Of a stretch of 64,000 nucleotides of DNA, positions 22,791 to 35,200 are shown piece by piece. Source of the stretch: Megaleporinus macrocephalus. Its lineage: Eukaryota; Chordata; Actinopteri; Characiformes; Anostomidae. The notes beneath the pieces are model-generated. The model was given only the letters and a program-made list of their open reading frames with translations. It had not been told where the DNA came from and did no database searches. Positions within the stretch are counted from its first letter, which is position 1. Each line of letters opens with the position of its first letter. The stretch is from the NCBI GenBank assembly GCA_021613375.1, contig CM038703.1, positions 21,440,194 through 21,504,193 of the forward strand, in the 5' to 3' direction. The position numbers and the translations under genes were made by a program.

Positions 22791-24606
22791 CATGTATTTT
22801 ACAGTTCTGTGCAACGTTTGAAGCACTTGGGGACAAGATTACATTTTAAAAGCTACTTTTCTAGTCTGAAAGCTTTTATTTGCTTAGGCACCACTTTCTT
22901 TTTCAAATATTTAAATAGTATTAATACAGTAAGAAGTGCTTTTACATATATCTGTGTTTATTTAACGCTTTCCAAGCTTTTCCTTTGTTGTTGTCATCTA
23001 ATACCTGCTTTGACTACTCAGTACTTCATTAAGCTAAATCAAGATTGCTGGTGAAGGAATTTAATAAATTCATGTCTGGGGCATCCAGGAAATAAATATC
23101 TGGAACTACTGGACAACTTTGTTGTCCAAACCGCCACACAAGATATTATCTACTTCTTAGCTAGTTTGTATTGTATTTATACTATTTATATCTGTTCTAG
23201 TGATATGTGGTGTCCTTACTGGTGGAAATACACTTATTGCTCAGATTTTAAGCAATGAGCTTTTGCACAGTAGTCTATGTAAATATTATGTATATAGTAA
23301 TCATAGCTTATTTGTACTTTTTTGCAAATTTAGTATGAATTAGCAAAACTAATAAAAGCTAGTAGTCAAATTTAAAAGTTTGCTTAGTTGCTGAGCAAGA
23401 ACACAGTAACATAGCCGTCTCCAGCTGAAGTGACCTTCTTTCCTCACAGTGTTAAAAACACATTGAGCGTGGCCGTGTAAACTCTTTTCCCCAGAACCTC
23501 TTATAAAGCCAATGTGTCTGTCAAGGGTGCTATTTATAAAATCTTTCAGTGCCACTGTGCATGTGACAAGTTTGAAATAGACAACAGAAACGGAAATGTT
23601 GGAGAAATTGATGCTTGTTAATACAACCAGACACAAACTTGTCAGAGAAACAATAGGAAGTACTGGGTGCACTGGGTTGACGCTGTTATTAATGGAACAA
23701 TATATGGAGCAGAGAATTTGCTGACAATAGGGGCAAAAATATAGGTGTCAAATATGCACTGTCGTCAGCGCAGAGAAATGTGCGAGAAATAAATAGAAAT
23801 GGCAGCGAGGGAATCTTCAGAAGCAGTCGCGTCGGCCGCAAAGATTCATCTGGCTTCACAAGGAGACGATTGCACAGATATTTCAAACTGTCCCGGAGGG
23901 GCAATTTATCAGGAAAAGTAACATATATCCAGTAAAGATTTAGGCCAGATTCTTAAAAGCCTACCGCTATTGGTTTTTATCTGTCACTTTAGTACATAAC
24001 CTTAAATTAAATAACGAGGCAATGTAGTCTTCAACTGTTTGTTTACTGAAACACATTACCATTTGCTCATTGCTTCCTTTTTTGCACCACCTTAATATTA
24101 AACTGAAGTCGTGCATGACTCATGACAGAACATAAAAAACATGGACAATGATATTTAGTTGTTCACCCATATAATATCTTAAAAAAGAAACTCAGTGATT
24201 TATATTTATATATTAAATGTCTTGTAAAAAAAACATGTTGTGTTCAGGGGTGTCCAAACTTTGCAGCTGACTATAGGTTTGAAATCTAGACCTCTTCAAA
24301 CAACACAGAATTGTGCCTAAAGGTGCAATTTGAAAGAATGTTTACGAACCTTCTAAAAACAACTAAAATCAAAAATAAAATTATAATCTGAAAAAATAGC
24401 AGTTTTGATGGTGCGTCAAAGACATCTGTGTATCATGTTGCAGAAACATCTATGAAAGTTGTCATAACTATCCCCTTAATTGGTCTCAGTTGGGCAGTTG
24501 ATGCATGTGGTCAGTTGTAACTATAGCCCTCAGGCTACTTTCAGCAGAATTATTTACAAACTGTAGTAGCTGGAATCTATGTTCACATTTTCTTTGCTAT
24601 AATATA
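22791..24606. other. No gene seen
   Basis: AT-rich sequence. ACAGTTCTGTGCAACGTTTG near 22801 resembles the CAGTACCATGCAAAAGTCTT motif at 60636 and may mark another decayed repeat. A higher-complexity block at 23395-23940 is listed separately. Confidence 0.35.
23395..23940. promoter_or_regulatory. Possible conserved non-coding block
   Basis: Higher-complexity sequence without repeats, including GGCAGCGAGGGAATCTTCAG and CAGTCGCGTCGGCCGCAAAG (23800-23842) and TTCACAAGGAGACGATTGCA. The 107-codon minus frame at 23349-23672 shows no known domain. Regulatory role is an inference. Confidence 0.2.
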
Positions 24607-24710
24607 GATCTGGTCTGAGCTATAAGCTTTTTTTAAGATGTTTTCCTCAATATTTGAATTTACACCCTGTATTGATTCTGGTTTTGTTTTAGGGAGGAGC
24701 TTTCTCATGA
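24607..24710 (+). repeat. Dispersed about 100-bp repeat, copy A
   Basis: AGATCTGGTCTGAGCTATAA then AAGATGTTTTCCTCAATA, TGATTCTGGTTTTGTTTTAG and GGAGGAGCTTTCTC. The same order and spacing occur at 26044-26140. The flanks differ, so these are two copies of a repeat rather than a longer duplication. Confidence 0.8.
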
Positions 24711-24743
24711 AAAAAGGTTTTTGGCCTCTTCTGTAAAGTTGGC

Positions 24744-24746
<3 letters not shown>

Positions 24747-24793
<47 letters not shown>
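24747..24793. repeat. (TA)n microsatellite
   Basis: About 47 bp of uninterrupted TA. Confidence 0.95.
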
Positions 24794-24795
<2 letters not shown>

Positions 24796-24869
24796 TGTAA
24801 TAACTAATTTAATATCTCTTTATGGATACATTACAAAAACACAACTTTATAATAGTGGATTAATTAAAG

Positions 24870-24926
24870 ATTATTAATTATTATTATTATTATTATAATA
24901 TTATTATATTAATAAAAATTATTACT
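24870..24926. repeat. (ATT)n-like microsatellite
   Basis: Imperfect ATT units with TAATATTA interruptions. Confidence 0.85.
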
Positions 24927-25379
24927 ATTCAAAACCAACAGTACTCCCACATGTAATTTTAGGTGTAATGCAGATGTTTATAAAAACAACTGGGAACAAT
25001 TTAGCCTAATACCATGCATGAATCCCTCCACCATTCATTAATAGACTAATAAGATATATTTAGGTCAAATCACCATAAATAAATCATAAAACAATGTCTC
25101 AGCTATCAGCCCGAACCATTCAGAACCATTTCATATAATACATTTCGGACTTTCACCTCAAACCACTTTGTTATCATATTAAGTGTTATAATGCAAAGAT
25201 TTTTGGACGTAGGGTGGAATGCCCCCTAATGCATGAAGCTTTGGGTCCAAATATCTTTATTCAAAAATGCAATTCATACAGGTGTGTCCAAACTTACTGC
25301 CACTGCTACTGTACGAGGCGTTTATGATGACACAAGCAGGGTTTTTTATGATGATAAAAAAGAGAAAGAAACAATTTGG
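24927..25379. other. No recognisable feature
   Basis: AT-rich sequence between the ATT tract and a more complex block. Confidence 0.35.
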
Positions 25380-25640
25380 GGATTGGAATAAGCTTCACAA
25401 GCTTACCCAGCAGCATCAGCAGCGTTCAGAAGTTATCTGATGGAAGAGGATGATGTCAGTCTTAGACGGTGCAGATTGTTGGGCTAGCACTGCGGAGGGG
25501 ATTTTCACACTTGCGCTGCTGAGACGGCACAGAGGAACAGAACAGAGAGACAGTGCTGGCAGCCTGCACCGCAGGAAAAAACCCTTTGCATTACTGAGAC
25601 ACTGCTAAGCTCTCATGCGCTCACATGAATCTGATGCAGC
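25380..25640. promoter_or_regulatory. Possible conserved non-coding block
   Basis: Higher-complexity sequence, including TTGCGCTGCTGAGACGGCAC near 25513 and AGCCTGCACCGCAGG near 25560. No coding frame is recognised. Low confidence. Confidence 0.15.
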
Positions 25641-26043
25641 TACTGCACCTTGTGTTTTCTTCCAGTGCTGTTACTGTAAGCAAAAATAAATAAATAAATG
25701 AAATAGTCGATCAGCAAAGTACAGAGTGTAAGCACTAACAATCAAGGGTGTATTCTTTGAAGACAGTATATCAGTTGGTTTAACTGTTTGTGTCCTTGCC
25801 AGTCCTCCCAAATCTCAATGCTTGTAACTCACTGTAACGTCAGGCTGGAGGACAAAGGTTACGATCTTAAAAAGTAAGATCTCAAAAAAGAGCCATCCTC
25901 ATATTTTAGCATGGAGAACTGGCTCGATGCACTTGGAAGGAAACGGTCAACCACTTAAGCATCTAAGGACTCTGAGTGTCCAGTCCAATTCCTCCTGGGA
26001 TATGACAAATTTTTGCTAAACAATTTTGCACCAAGATGAGCAC

Positions 26044-26140
26044 AGATCTGAGCTATAAGCCTTTTTAAGATGTTTTCCTCAATACCAGAATTTGCACCCT
26101 AGATTGATTCTGGCTTTGTTTTAGGGAGGGGCTTTCTCTG
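26044..26140 (+). repeat. Dispersed about 100-bp repeat, copy B
   Basis: CAGATCTGAGCTATAAGCC, TTTAAGATGTTTTCCTCAAT, TTGATTCTGGCTTTGTTTTA and GGGAGGGGCTTTCTC match copy A at 24607. GGAGGGCCAGAGAGGATGTG with GGCTAATCATGCTCACTTTT follows at 26187-26220 and looks like part of a wider repeat, but is not shared with copy A. Confidence 0.8.
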
Positions 26141-26531
26141 GTCTGTTTTCACAAAGAAGTCAATCTCGGCTGTGAATCAATGGGAGGGCCAGAGAGGATG
26201 TGGCTAATCATGCTCACTTTTGTCGATTTCCAATGAATGGATAATAAGTCAGACGTTACACTGACCTAGATTTAGACTAAAATCTATTTGTTTCGAGTGA
26301 CCATTTACCCTATTTTTTTTTTCTTTTATTAAACAAATGAATGCGCGCTGCATTCTGTCAGTTTGTGACTATTTCGGTAAAGACAATTTTTAATCTTTTA
26401 AAGTTAAACTCATAAACAATAGTCGATCCATGACCTGCAAACACAGCTTTGGACGACTGTGTTTATAATATTTTATATTTTTTATTAAGGCACAAAAAGT
26501 TCAATTGCAGGAGGTGTATGTTTTGTTAATA

Positions 26532-26563
26532 TTAAAATCTGAATTCCAGACTTTGGGATACAT
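26532..26563 (+). repeat. Target-site duplication, left copy
   Basis: Starts TTAAAATCTGAATTCCAGAC and ends TTTGGGATACAT. The same 32 bp with two mismatches lies at 27272-27303, immediately after the LINE. Confidence 0.9.
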
Positions 26564-27271
26564 CCCTTCTTGGATCACCACCTTACAGTGGGGAAGGGGG
26601 TTTGTGTACTTGTGCAATTTCAGGAGCAATGTTGTCAAGGGCAAATAGCCAGATAATGGGCCAGACAAAGAGTGATCCAAATAAAGCCCCTATGATGACC
26701 ACTACAATAACGACTCAGCATCCCTCGCCCGGACTAGGGTTACCGGAACCCCACCCTGGAGCCAAGCCTGGGCGAGCGCCTGGTGGCCGGGCTTTTACCA
26801 ACGGGGCCCGGATGGTATTGTTCACAAGTGGGGGAAGGATGGCACAGTAGGTTGACAGGCGGATCAGTGCAGCGTCTGCAGTAATGGGGGCTCTGTACCG
26901 GTCTGTGCTGGTGAAGAGAGAGCTGAGCCAAAAGGCAAAGCTCTCGATTTACTGGTCAATCTACGTTTCTACTCTCACCTGTGGTCACAAGCTCTGGGTA
27001 GTGACTGAAAAAACAAGATCGCAAATACAAGCTGCCAAAATGAGTTTTCTCCGTGGGGTGTTGGGCCTCACCCTTAGAGATAGGGTGAGGAGCTCCATTA
27101 TACGAGGGAGTCTCATAGTCGAGACGCTACTTCTCCACGTTGAGAGGAACCAGCTGAGGTGGTTCGGGCATCTGGTTACGATGCCTCCTGGACGCCTCCC
27201 TGTGGAGGTGTTCTAGACAGCTAGAGGAGGTGGCTGGGAAGAGGAAAATTGGTAGATAATGGATAGAAATC
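26564..27271 (+). mobile_element. Non-LTR retrotransposon (LINE), internally deleted, with long TSD
   Basis: The 5' part (26564-26830) carries the leader of a common fish LINE: GATCACCACCTTACAGTGGG, GCCAGACAAAGAGTGATCC, CCCTCGCCCGGACTAGGGTT and GCGAGCGCCTGGTGGCCGGG. It then jumps to the C-terminal part of the reverse transcriptase ORF (26853-27216) and to a short 3' end TAGATAATGGATAG. The endonuclease and most of the reverse transcriptase are missing, and a smaller deletion removes sequence just before the 3' end. The 32-bp target-site duplication on both sides shows that this was one insertion event. Relatives are several kilobases long; this copy is about 0.7 kb. Confidence 0.9.
26853..27216 (+). 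pseudogene. LINE reverse transcriptase C-terminal fragment
   Basis: Frame 26884-27216 reads MGALYRSVLVKRELSQKAKL, SIYWSIYVSTLTCGHKLWVV, TEKTRSQIQAAKMSFLRGVL and LRDRVRSSIIRGS, then LLLHVERNQLRWFGHLVTMP and PGRLPVEVF. These follow the conserved post-palm segment of a teleost non-LTR reverse transcriptase (LSIYRSIYVPTLTYGHELWV in relatives). The Tyr of TYGHE is Cys here. The frame stops at a TAG right after VEVF, where the second deletion begins. The catalytic YADD region is absent. Confidence 0.9.
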
Positions 27272-27303
27272 TTAAAATCTGTATTCCAGACTTTGGGATT
27301 CAT
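27272..27303 (+). repeat. Target-site duplication, right copy
   Basis: TTAAAATCTGTATTCCAGAC followed by TTTGGGATTCAT, pairing with 26532-26563. Confidence 0.9.
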
Positions 27304-28157
27304 TTGCTTCAAAACAATGGATTCTATCGACTCACTATGTGGCTATGAAAGACATGGATGCAGTCTCACTTTCAGCTCTAAACTGCAGAGGTGTGTCAGT
27401 TGCATATGGATTGCAACTCTTTGCAACTGTTTTTGTAGTGATTGAATACATTTTTTTTATTGTTTAAAGTGAATTAATGAAATATTAATGCTTAATATTT
27501 CAACTTTACAAATACATCAAAAATATATATCAAAAAACACAAAGTAAATTACCTTATGAATGATAATGTATGTATGTAGCTTATCATTGTTTTAATGTCT
27601 TGGGTTTAAAAGATTGTAACATAATTTCTGTAAATATCTGAAGTCAGAATACCTGATTTATTAAATAGTGTTTTTACTGTGGGACTGCAGTTTGAACCAA
27701 TTATATAGAATTGTCCATGTCCAACATAATCATGAAAGAAGGATTTTCTTCACATGATTTCTCACACAATGTAAATAATTGCAGCAATAGGAACAAAGCA
27801 GGAGCTTCAGGTTCTCATTTAGCTTTTGCTCTTTCTTTGGCTTTGTATACAGTAACAGATGACGGTTAATAATGGTGAACAGGCCTATTAGAGCTCCTAT
27901 GTCTTCAAGCTCTGCCTCCTCATGAACCCAATGAGTTTTACAGGATTAGCTCATCCACTCTGTCATGATTAAAAGTGGTCATCCAGCTTCAAGTTACGGC
28001 CCTACAGGAGAACAATAGAGACTGTTTTACACAATGACATCAACTTGTAACAGAGAAGAGGACTGGAATTCCAAAGAGGCATTTTAGTCAGTGAATGAAA
28101 GGAGTTTCGGTGGGTGCGAGTTTCTTCCTCTGACATGTAGTTTAAGCCTTATATTTT

Positions 28158-28160
<3 letters not shown>

Positions 28161-28207
<47 letters not shown>
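28161..28207. repeat. (TA)n microsatellite
   Basis: About 47 bp of uninterrupted AT dinucleotides. Confidence 0.95.
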
Positions 28208-28210
<3 letters not shown>

Positions 28211-28479
28211 TAACAAACATAATGTGCTATCACAGATTAGTACTGCACCACCCAGTGGAAAAATGCCTTCCCAACAGGGTAGAAGCTTAGATGATTTTAG
28301 ACAGTTTAGATAGCCTTTCACACTTGATTAGATTTTAAGCCATGACTGGTTAAGTGTGGTGATGCTATTGGCACTCTACATTTAATAAGAAAATAGAGAA
28401 AAAAGAATATAATGTGATATGAACTCATCATGAGCAACGAGCCAGCCAGGAGCCAACTGATCTTTCAAATGCCAATGGC

Positions 28480-28481
<2 letters not shown>

Positions 28482-28517
<36 letters not shown>

Positions 28518-28525
28518 TATATATG
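28482..28525. repeat. Poly(A) with (TA)n end
   Basis: About 31 A residues followed by TATATATATATG. No retrotransposon 3' end is recognisable upstream, so I treat it as a simple repeat. Confidence 0.85.
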
Positions 28526-29464
28526 CTACTATAAAAGTAAACTTGCCAGCCCTGCAATTCCTCATCTAGGGCTTCAGCTCCTGCTTTCATGCATGTAAGC
28601 CTCAAACTTAAGAGACAAATGCAGTTAAACTTATCTGCACATGCCCTAGAGTGTGAGCGCACTTAAGTGTTCACTTTTAAATAAAAGTGAAAATGCATTT
28701 ATTCTGCGTGGCCCAAGGCAAGGAAAATACTACGCCATCTCAATTATTCCCTTTCCATTCTTTTCAAATCAGACTGAGGCAAAAAACACAAAAACGTTCC
28801 TGTTCAGCTGAGTAGTGGAAGCCTGGAGAAAACGCCTTCTGATCAAAAGTTGAAGATGAAAAGGGTAGCGGGGGCGGACGTGGGGTCCCGAGAGAGTGAT
28901 AACCATCAGAAAGCAGATTAAAGTCCCATTCATCAGTGATGAGCAGACAGCCAGGCGAGTCTCTAGGGGGCGGAAATCAAACAGGTATGACCTGGGATCT
29001 CACTGAGTATGCACATGTACATACATGCAGAACAGCGGAACCGTACAGAGTAAGCTTTAGAAGTGTTCCGTCAAAACTGTTTTGCTATGATATTGAAATG
29101 TAATAACTGATTAAATAACAAGTTACAGCATCAGTTGCGTAGGGGTACACGACCAGAATCAACCAAGACCAGCAATCAGTATTTTTTATTTTGTCCTGAA
29201 TGGCAGGTAAGAGTATTTGTGCATTAATTAAGTGTTACACACTTAAAGCCATTTAATAACATGGTTCTATTCTGTTTAGATCTACAAGTTCTATAGAGAA
29301 ACGATTTCATGCTTATGTAATAAATCCAATTAACATGATTTATCACTTACCCCAGATGCAGTCGAGGCATGCTTGATATCTGACGTCTGCTTCCCTAGTT
29401 TACAGTGGCAGATGCTCAGCTAACACTGCTAATAGACACTGGAGTTGGAGTAGTAACTAAACTC

Positions 29465-29760
29465 ATATCTGCATTGGCGTAGGGACCGGAGGGGGTGGGG
29501 GGATGTCCCACCCAATATTAGAAACCGGTATATTTGTCCCACCAAAAAATTAAACCACAGAAAAAGCGGAAACTCACGCGCAATTCATGCGCTGTGTTTG
29601 TTGTTAGCAACGGGCTCTGGTTGTTAGGTGGTCTTTCACTTTGTTAAGTGTTGAGATGCCTGTTTAGAAATATCCTGCAGTCAGCAGCTTCACTGACCCG
29701 AGCTCTTGCCTCGTTGGAGCGTCAGGTAACTTGCGCTAGTTTTAAGCATGAGGTCAGTGA
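29465..29760 (+). other. Possible DNA-transposon end (low confidence)
   Basis: GCATTGGCGTAGGGACCGGA followed by a G-rich run and ATGTCCCACCCAATATTAG, then GTTAGCAACGGGCTCTGG. The GGCGTAGG...CCCACC start reminds me of termini of a fish DNA transposon family, but I found no second terminus and no coding block. Confidence 0.25.
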
Positions 29761-30433
29761 TGAGAACAATGATAGGCAAAATTTACTGCAATAAAAACGG
29801 CTTTTGTATAAAATGTTGTTATGATAACAGACTAGGAGGATTTGGGTTAACGTTTATGTAATAAAATGTAATAAATAAAATAAATAAATTAATGAATAAT
29901 TAAAAGGACTCCATTGTTAGGAGTACTTTTGTGAGTGCAGTATGTAATGTTCGAGAGGGTGCTGTCTAACATTAATGTTACTCTTGTCTAGTCTGGAAAC
30001 CTTAACATACATTGTTTTGTCATTTCATTTCAGCATTATGCTACCAAAGAAAAAATATTTTTTTTATTTATATGTGTATATAATCCAGACACTGCATGTA
30101 TAGTTTAAAAGTTTTCTGACAACAGTACCATGTAATGTGAAGTATTTTGTGATCTTTAATTGGATTTATGTTATATTTTGTTTATTTATTTGCAATTTAC
30201 TGTAATTCCACAAATGTTGTTCTACATCACTATACATACAGTGATTTACTATCTTACCAACAGTGGAATCAGTTTATGGGTAATATTTAGGGGATAGGGT
30301 GGGCTTTGATTCATATTCATATTAGCAAATGTGCAAACCCGCTCCTACAGCCTTGCATATCTGTAAATCCACACGAAATGCCTGGTGAACTCTTCGTAAG
30401 TCCATCATAAACACCTTTTGAAGAAGTAAGTAA

Positions 30434-30525
<92 letters not shown>

Positions 30526-31311
30526 TGTACAGATGTTGGAATGTAACTGCTGCACCATTTAAGGTGGAATGGAAAATTTAGCTGACAAGTAAAAGTCCAG
30601 GTTTAGTCTCATCTAAACAGTGATCCTTTCCCACCCGATGATTACGAAGGAAGCTTTAAAATGGGATGTTCTAAAACCTGCAGCTGTTTGAAGTAAATTT
30701 CATAAGATAAGAAGTGGATTTAAGGTAAGCTTCATTTACTTTCTCTTTTTATCTTTGCAGTCCATTTTGTGCTTATTTAGCAGGTCATGCCACATGCAGC
30801 TAACATGCTTTACAAACGTTAAGCAGTTTAACCACAGTTGAACTGTTTGACACCTATTTTACCTTCAGTGCTGGTGTGTTAAAGCACTGCCTCCTACTCG
30901 CCACAGCAGAGACCCTTAATCTCCTGCTTTGTTGGAAAGAAAACCTGTAGCCACACTGACCCTTAATGAATAAGACTGGACACCCCTCATATAAATACAA
31001 TATATTTTTAGTAGTTATTATACACAACGTCACCAAAAACATTTAAGATTTTATGTAATAAAACATATCATAGTATCCTGACACGTTTCTGACTGCGCTG
31101 CCTCTGAGAAGCTCGGGAGTCACGGCCATGCACTGAGACTCGCTGAAAGGTGTCTGCACTCTGAAGAAAACATTTATTGTTGTTCTTTATGTTGTTTATG
31201 TCATAGTTTTTCATGTCATTGTGTTCTACACGTTCATGTGTTATTTGTGTTGGTCGGAGATTGTGGGTGTTGTGTGTTGGAGGACAAAACATCTGTCCAA
31301 AGAAAAACATA
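29761..31311. other. No gene seen
   Basis: AT-rich sequence including the long TA tract below. At 30527-30595 a segment GAATGTAACTGCTGCACCAT then TTAAGGTGGAATGGAAAATT matches motifs at 45120-45400. Confidence 0.35.
30436..30521. repeat. (TA)n microsatellite, long
   Basis: About 86 bp of uninterrupted TA. Confidence 0.95.
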
Positions 31312-31530
31312 TGTCTCCAGGACAAAAACATTCCTTACAATGTAAGATTTTCAATGTAAGTTAATTGAACCAGATGTTTTTCAAGCTATTGTGGAGCATT
31401 TGTATTGGTCCATTTATCGCATATTTTTCACACAATGTAAAGAGCAGCTGCCATGTTCTAATAATGTAAAAGAATAAAAATCTACAAAAATGGGGATATG
31501 TGTTTTTCTTTGTACAGTGACGATACATTT
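31312..31530 (+). mobile_element. MITE-like repeat family M, copy 3
   Basis: Left end GTCTCCAGGACAAAAACATT, interior TTCAATGTAAGTTAATTGAA, CAAGCTATTGTGGAGCATTT, TATTGGTCCATTTATCGC, CACACAATGTAAAGAGCAGC and AAAATCTACAAAAATGGGG, right end TTTGTACAGTGACGAT. Full-length order, moderately decayed. Confidence 0.75.
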
Positions 31531-31948
31531 TATTTGGTTGAAGCTCTGGAGTCCGGAGTAGCGCAGCCTGTAACGAGGGTGGAGATGAGGAAGGCAGATG
31601 TCTTTTATTTGAGTGCACGGTGCGAGAAATAAAAGAAGACAAAACAAAGTAACAGAATAACTAGACCATCAGGAGTTCAGAGGAACAACAACACAAAAAA
31701 CGTCAAATGAGCGACAAAGTCTCTCAACAAAATCTCTCAGTGTTTGTTGTAGACCTGTAAGAACTGTAAGAACTGAGTGAGAAACGGGAGAGACTGTGCA
31801 TTGTTTTGGAGTATGAATTTGACAGATTATCTTACAAATTGTTCCTCAAAGTTATCTTGTATTACCAAACAATTTAGCTTGTATTAAGTAATTAAATATG
31901 CAAAAATCGTCTGGTATACAGATTTTATAATATAACAATAAACAAAAT
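31531..31948. other. No recognisable feature
   Basis: Sequence between the M and SINE copies; no coding similarity. Confidence 0.35.
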
Positions 31949-32241
31949 CCTTCCATCCATCATCTTCCACTTCCACCCGGCTAGTCGAAGCTACAGGGGG
32001 GCTGGAGCCAATCCCAGCATGATCAGGCAAAGGCAGGGTACACCATGGACAGGTCACCAGTCCATCGCATGGCCAACACACATGTTAGTTTGACCAATCA
32101 ACCTAACATGCATGTCTTTGGACTGTGAAAGAAAACCCACTTAAGCACAGGGAGAACATACAAACTTCACACAGAACAGCCTGAACTGAACCCGAATCTT
32201 TCTGTGAGGTGACAGTGCTAACCACTACACCCCTGTGCCAC
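31949..32241 (-). mobile_element. tRNA-derived SINE, near full length, minus strand
   Basis: Read on the minus strand it begins CAGTGGCACAGGGGTGTAGT followed by GGTTAGCACTG (A box region), passes a decayed B box, then GTTTGTATGTTCTCCCTGTG, CATGCATGTTAGGTTGATTG, GCGATGGACTGGTGACCTGT, GATTGGCTCCAGCCCCC and ends GAAGATGATGGATGGAAGG. It has the complete head-body-tail order seen at 51799. The GATGG tail suggests mobilisation by a partner LINE with the same 3' end. Confidence 0.9.
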
Positions 32242-35200
32242 TGTAATAAATAAAATGAATAACAATATTCATGTCACTTACCTGACATCAACACGTACAG
32301 TATATCTAATTGTTATTTTTTAGGGGGCTCTTGGCTTATAAAAGTTATATATGTGGCTGCCTGCCTATGCCTAGAGTAAATTTCCCCCCATACCATTTCC
32401 AAGGCTTAATTTTGCTAATAGAGTAGGTGTAACAAACAAGAAGCCCTCCAGAAAAGTGAGAAAGTGTAGACACTAAGATTACTGGGGACAAATATCCTTT
32501 TAAAATGTATTTTAATAAACGAGTATGCGTTATTTGCCAGTTTGCAGTATCTAAACATATTTAAGACTCATCAGCTTTACAGTGTGAAAAACATATTACA
32601 ATATCTCAACACTCATCAACATTAGAAGCTTTATGCTGTTTATAACAAACATGAATATGAAAACAGCATGCACAATAAAATAGGCCTAGCAAAAAAGTAA
32701 AAATGAGGCAGGATCAATGAGGACTTAGCATGCAAACTCAAGGTCTTGGAGAGGCTGAAAGAACACTAGGATTAGACCACTGTGTTGAAGATTCAGTAAA
32801 GGCAGAGCAGAGTGGTATGAGTGCAGCAGCTGTCGGAATTACTAAGCCCCCCAAAATTGAGAAACTTTCACTTCAGAATAGAGCAAAATACCTCATTACG
32901 TAGGAAAGTATATTTAAAGGCTCTAATTTATTTCAGCACTCATTTGCAAGGAGTCAGATGACTACTCTGTACGCTGAAGCCTGGTGTATAATCAAGCTTC
33001 TGTTGTGCAAACCAAACGTCTCGCACTGCGTTGTAATGTAGAGTGCCAGGTCAGACGGTTGACCATGAAATGTGACAGCTGTCTTAATATGATCCATCAG
33101 ATGACGGCTGGATGACAAAACTGAAAGAGACCAAAGCAAAGGATGGACGAGGGTCTAATTTCACAAGAGCTTCTATCCATTATACTTTTCACATGACTAC
33201 TTGGTTTCGAGTTTATGCCTAAAATATCTACTTAGGGTACAGAAGTGTCATATGTTGCCAGTTTTAGTGAAGGCAAAAAAAGTGTGCTCATTTTTTTAGG
33301 TTGTTGTTTTGCTCCTTAAATATTTCTAAGGTGTTCTGTGACAACGTGTAGTTTGCGGCTGTCAATACAGTCGAGTGAACATGAAGCTGCGGAAAGACAA
33401 GCACTGTCACAAGCATAAATAAACACAGTGCTTCAGCAGACGTGCTTGTGGCTTCATAAAGTCTCCTTGAAAGCTGTTAAGAGTTGAAAACTGTGTCCAT
33501 TAAATGAGCAGGGGATAAACTGGCAGTTGAACACTGTTGTTGGCTCCTAACAGACTCACTTTAACTTCTTTACACATTATATTCCCTCCAAAACTGGATT
33601 CTGCTCTCACTAGTATGCTGGGCTGGTAGCAGAAAGCTAACTGACTATTAGATCAATGCTAAATTAATAATAAGAGACAGACTTTGAGTGCAAGCTCTTA
33701 AATGAAGCATAGCTTAAAAACTGAGACATATGAAGAATGTAATATGTAGTTTCTTACATGAGTGAATCAGTCAATGTATTTAATCAGAAAATTTTGATTA
33801 ACCTTTAAAGTTCATTCAAGTAATGGTATTAAAGAGACAGGGCAGACCCCTGCATCCCTCCTATAACTAGCACATTGTGATTATTAGAACAAGGCCTTTA
33901 GTTCAGGACAATAAATGTCCGAACTCAGACTAGCAATTTTAATGACTCTCTCAGTAAAAAGCTCTGAGCTGCCATTGCTTTCCATTTCTAATATCTGCCT
34001 GAAACACATGACTTCTACTCAGGCTACTACTCGTAATATGCAGTCACTGATATTTGAAGCATTTCCAGAGGGCCGAGATTGACGTGCTTTTTTCACAAAA
34101 TAGGTCAAACCCTTTGGTTAAGGTGAACAAATTTCTAAAAACTGGAGGCATTTCTTGTTTGATGGTCAGTATATCTTTAGAAAATATCAAATGTTTTAAA
34201 CTGTGAAATGAAACAGAGGGTAGTTTCATGTATTTTGACCATTGCAACTGTCAGACTGTAACAATCCCTGAATTACCTTATTTGAAAATATGCTTTTGGG
34301 GATGTTGTGGACTCACTTGACACCTGCTAGCTTCTGTTGGAGTTTCACACAGCCGTTTCCTCTTCAACTAGGCGAGTAAGTAGGAGAAATAGTTAGTGAA
34401 AGTATGGGGTAGTAACAGATAGAAGCAGCCAGCCCCCAAAACAAGGATAATGCAAGACATCTGCCTATATCCTCTGCTATCAATTCTTTCTTAGGACGCT
34501 CCAGTAATTTTTTTAATTTACAGTTACAAACGGGGAGATTTTTGAGACAGGCCACCAAAAATCTAGGTATTTTAAGATTGTACACTTTCGCTTACCAACG
34601 AAATACTTGCTGAGTTTAAATATAACAAGCATGACAATTCTATTAAATTAACTAAATAAACTAAAAATTAAAGACACAAAATAAAAATTCTATGAAATTT
34701 TGTTATTTCACAGAAATCACTGGGACTTCTCTGTTAGCCTAGAAAGCCCTAAGGGTTCCCCACTACCCATATATTTACACAACACCCCTTACTTTGACAG
34801 ATTCTGACACAGGCTAGGTGACATTGACCAATTACAGCTCAAAAAAATAGAAATGCTACATTGCAGCATTATCAGCGTTTCCAGCCATGCTGATGTCAAC
34901 CATTCCCTGAACATTTAACCACAATGTCTTGCTGAATTACTGTTCTATAGGGGTAACAAGACCAATGCTGCTTCGCACTTCTCTAATGTACTTATCACCA
35001 AAATATAGTTTTAAGCAGTACTGAACATAGCTTTTGTTCTCTGGCCTTGCATGAACCGTCGCCGCCCACACATTATGAGCTAATCATTCAGTTACTTAAA
35101 TGACTTCAAAATACAGAATATTCATCAGAGCTTATACTGTAAAACAGACTTTACACTACAGTGAGCATATGTACTGTACTTATGATGACTGTCTGCCATA

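Larger units (their letters stand above)
27304..29464. other. No gene seen
   Basis: AT-rich sequence with two simple tracts listed separately and a more complex block at 28690-29000, including AGGGTAGCGGGGGCGGACGT near 28862, that could be conserved non-coding DNA. Confidence 0.35.

Noticed and set aside
30724..30762. Donor-like GTAAGC followed by a good acceptor tract
   Set aside because: They would bound an intron of under 40 bp and no coding frame supports either site.
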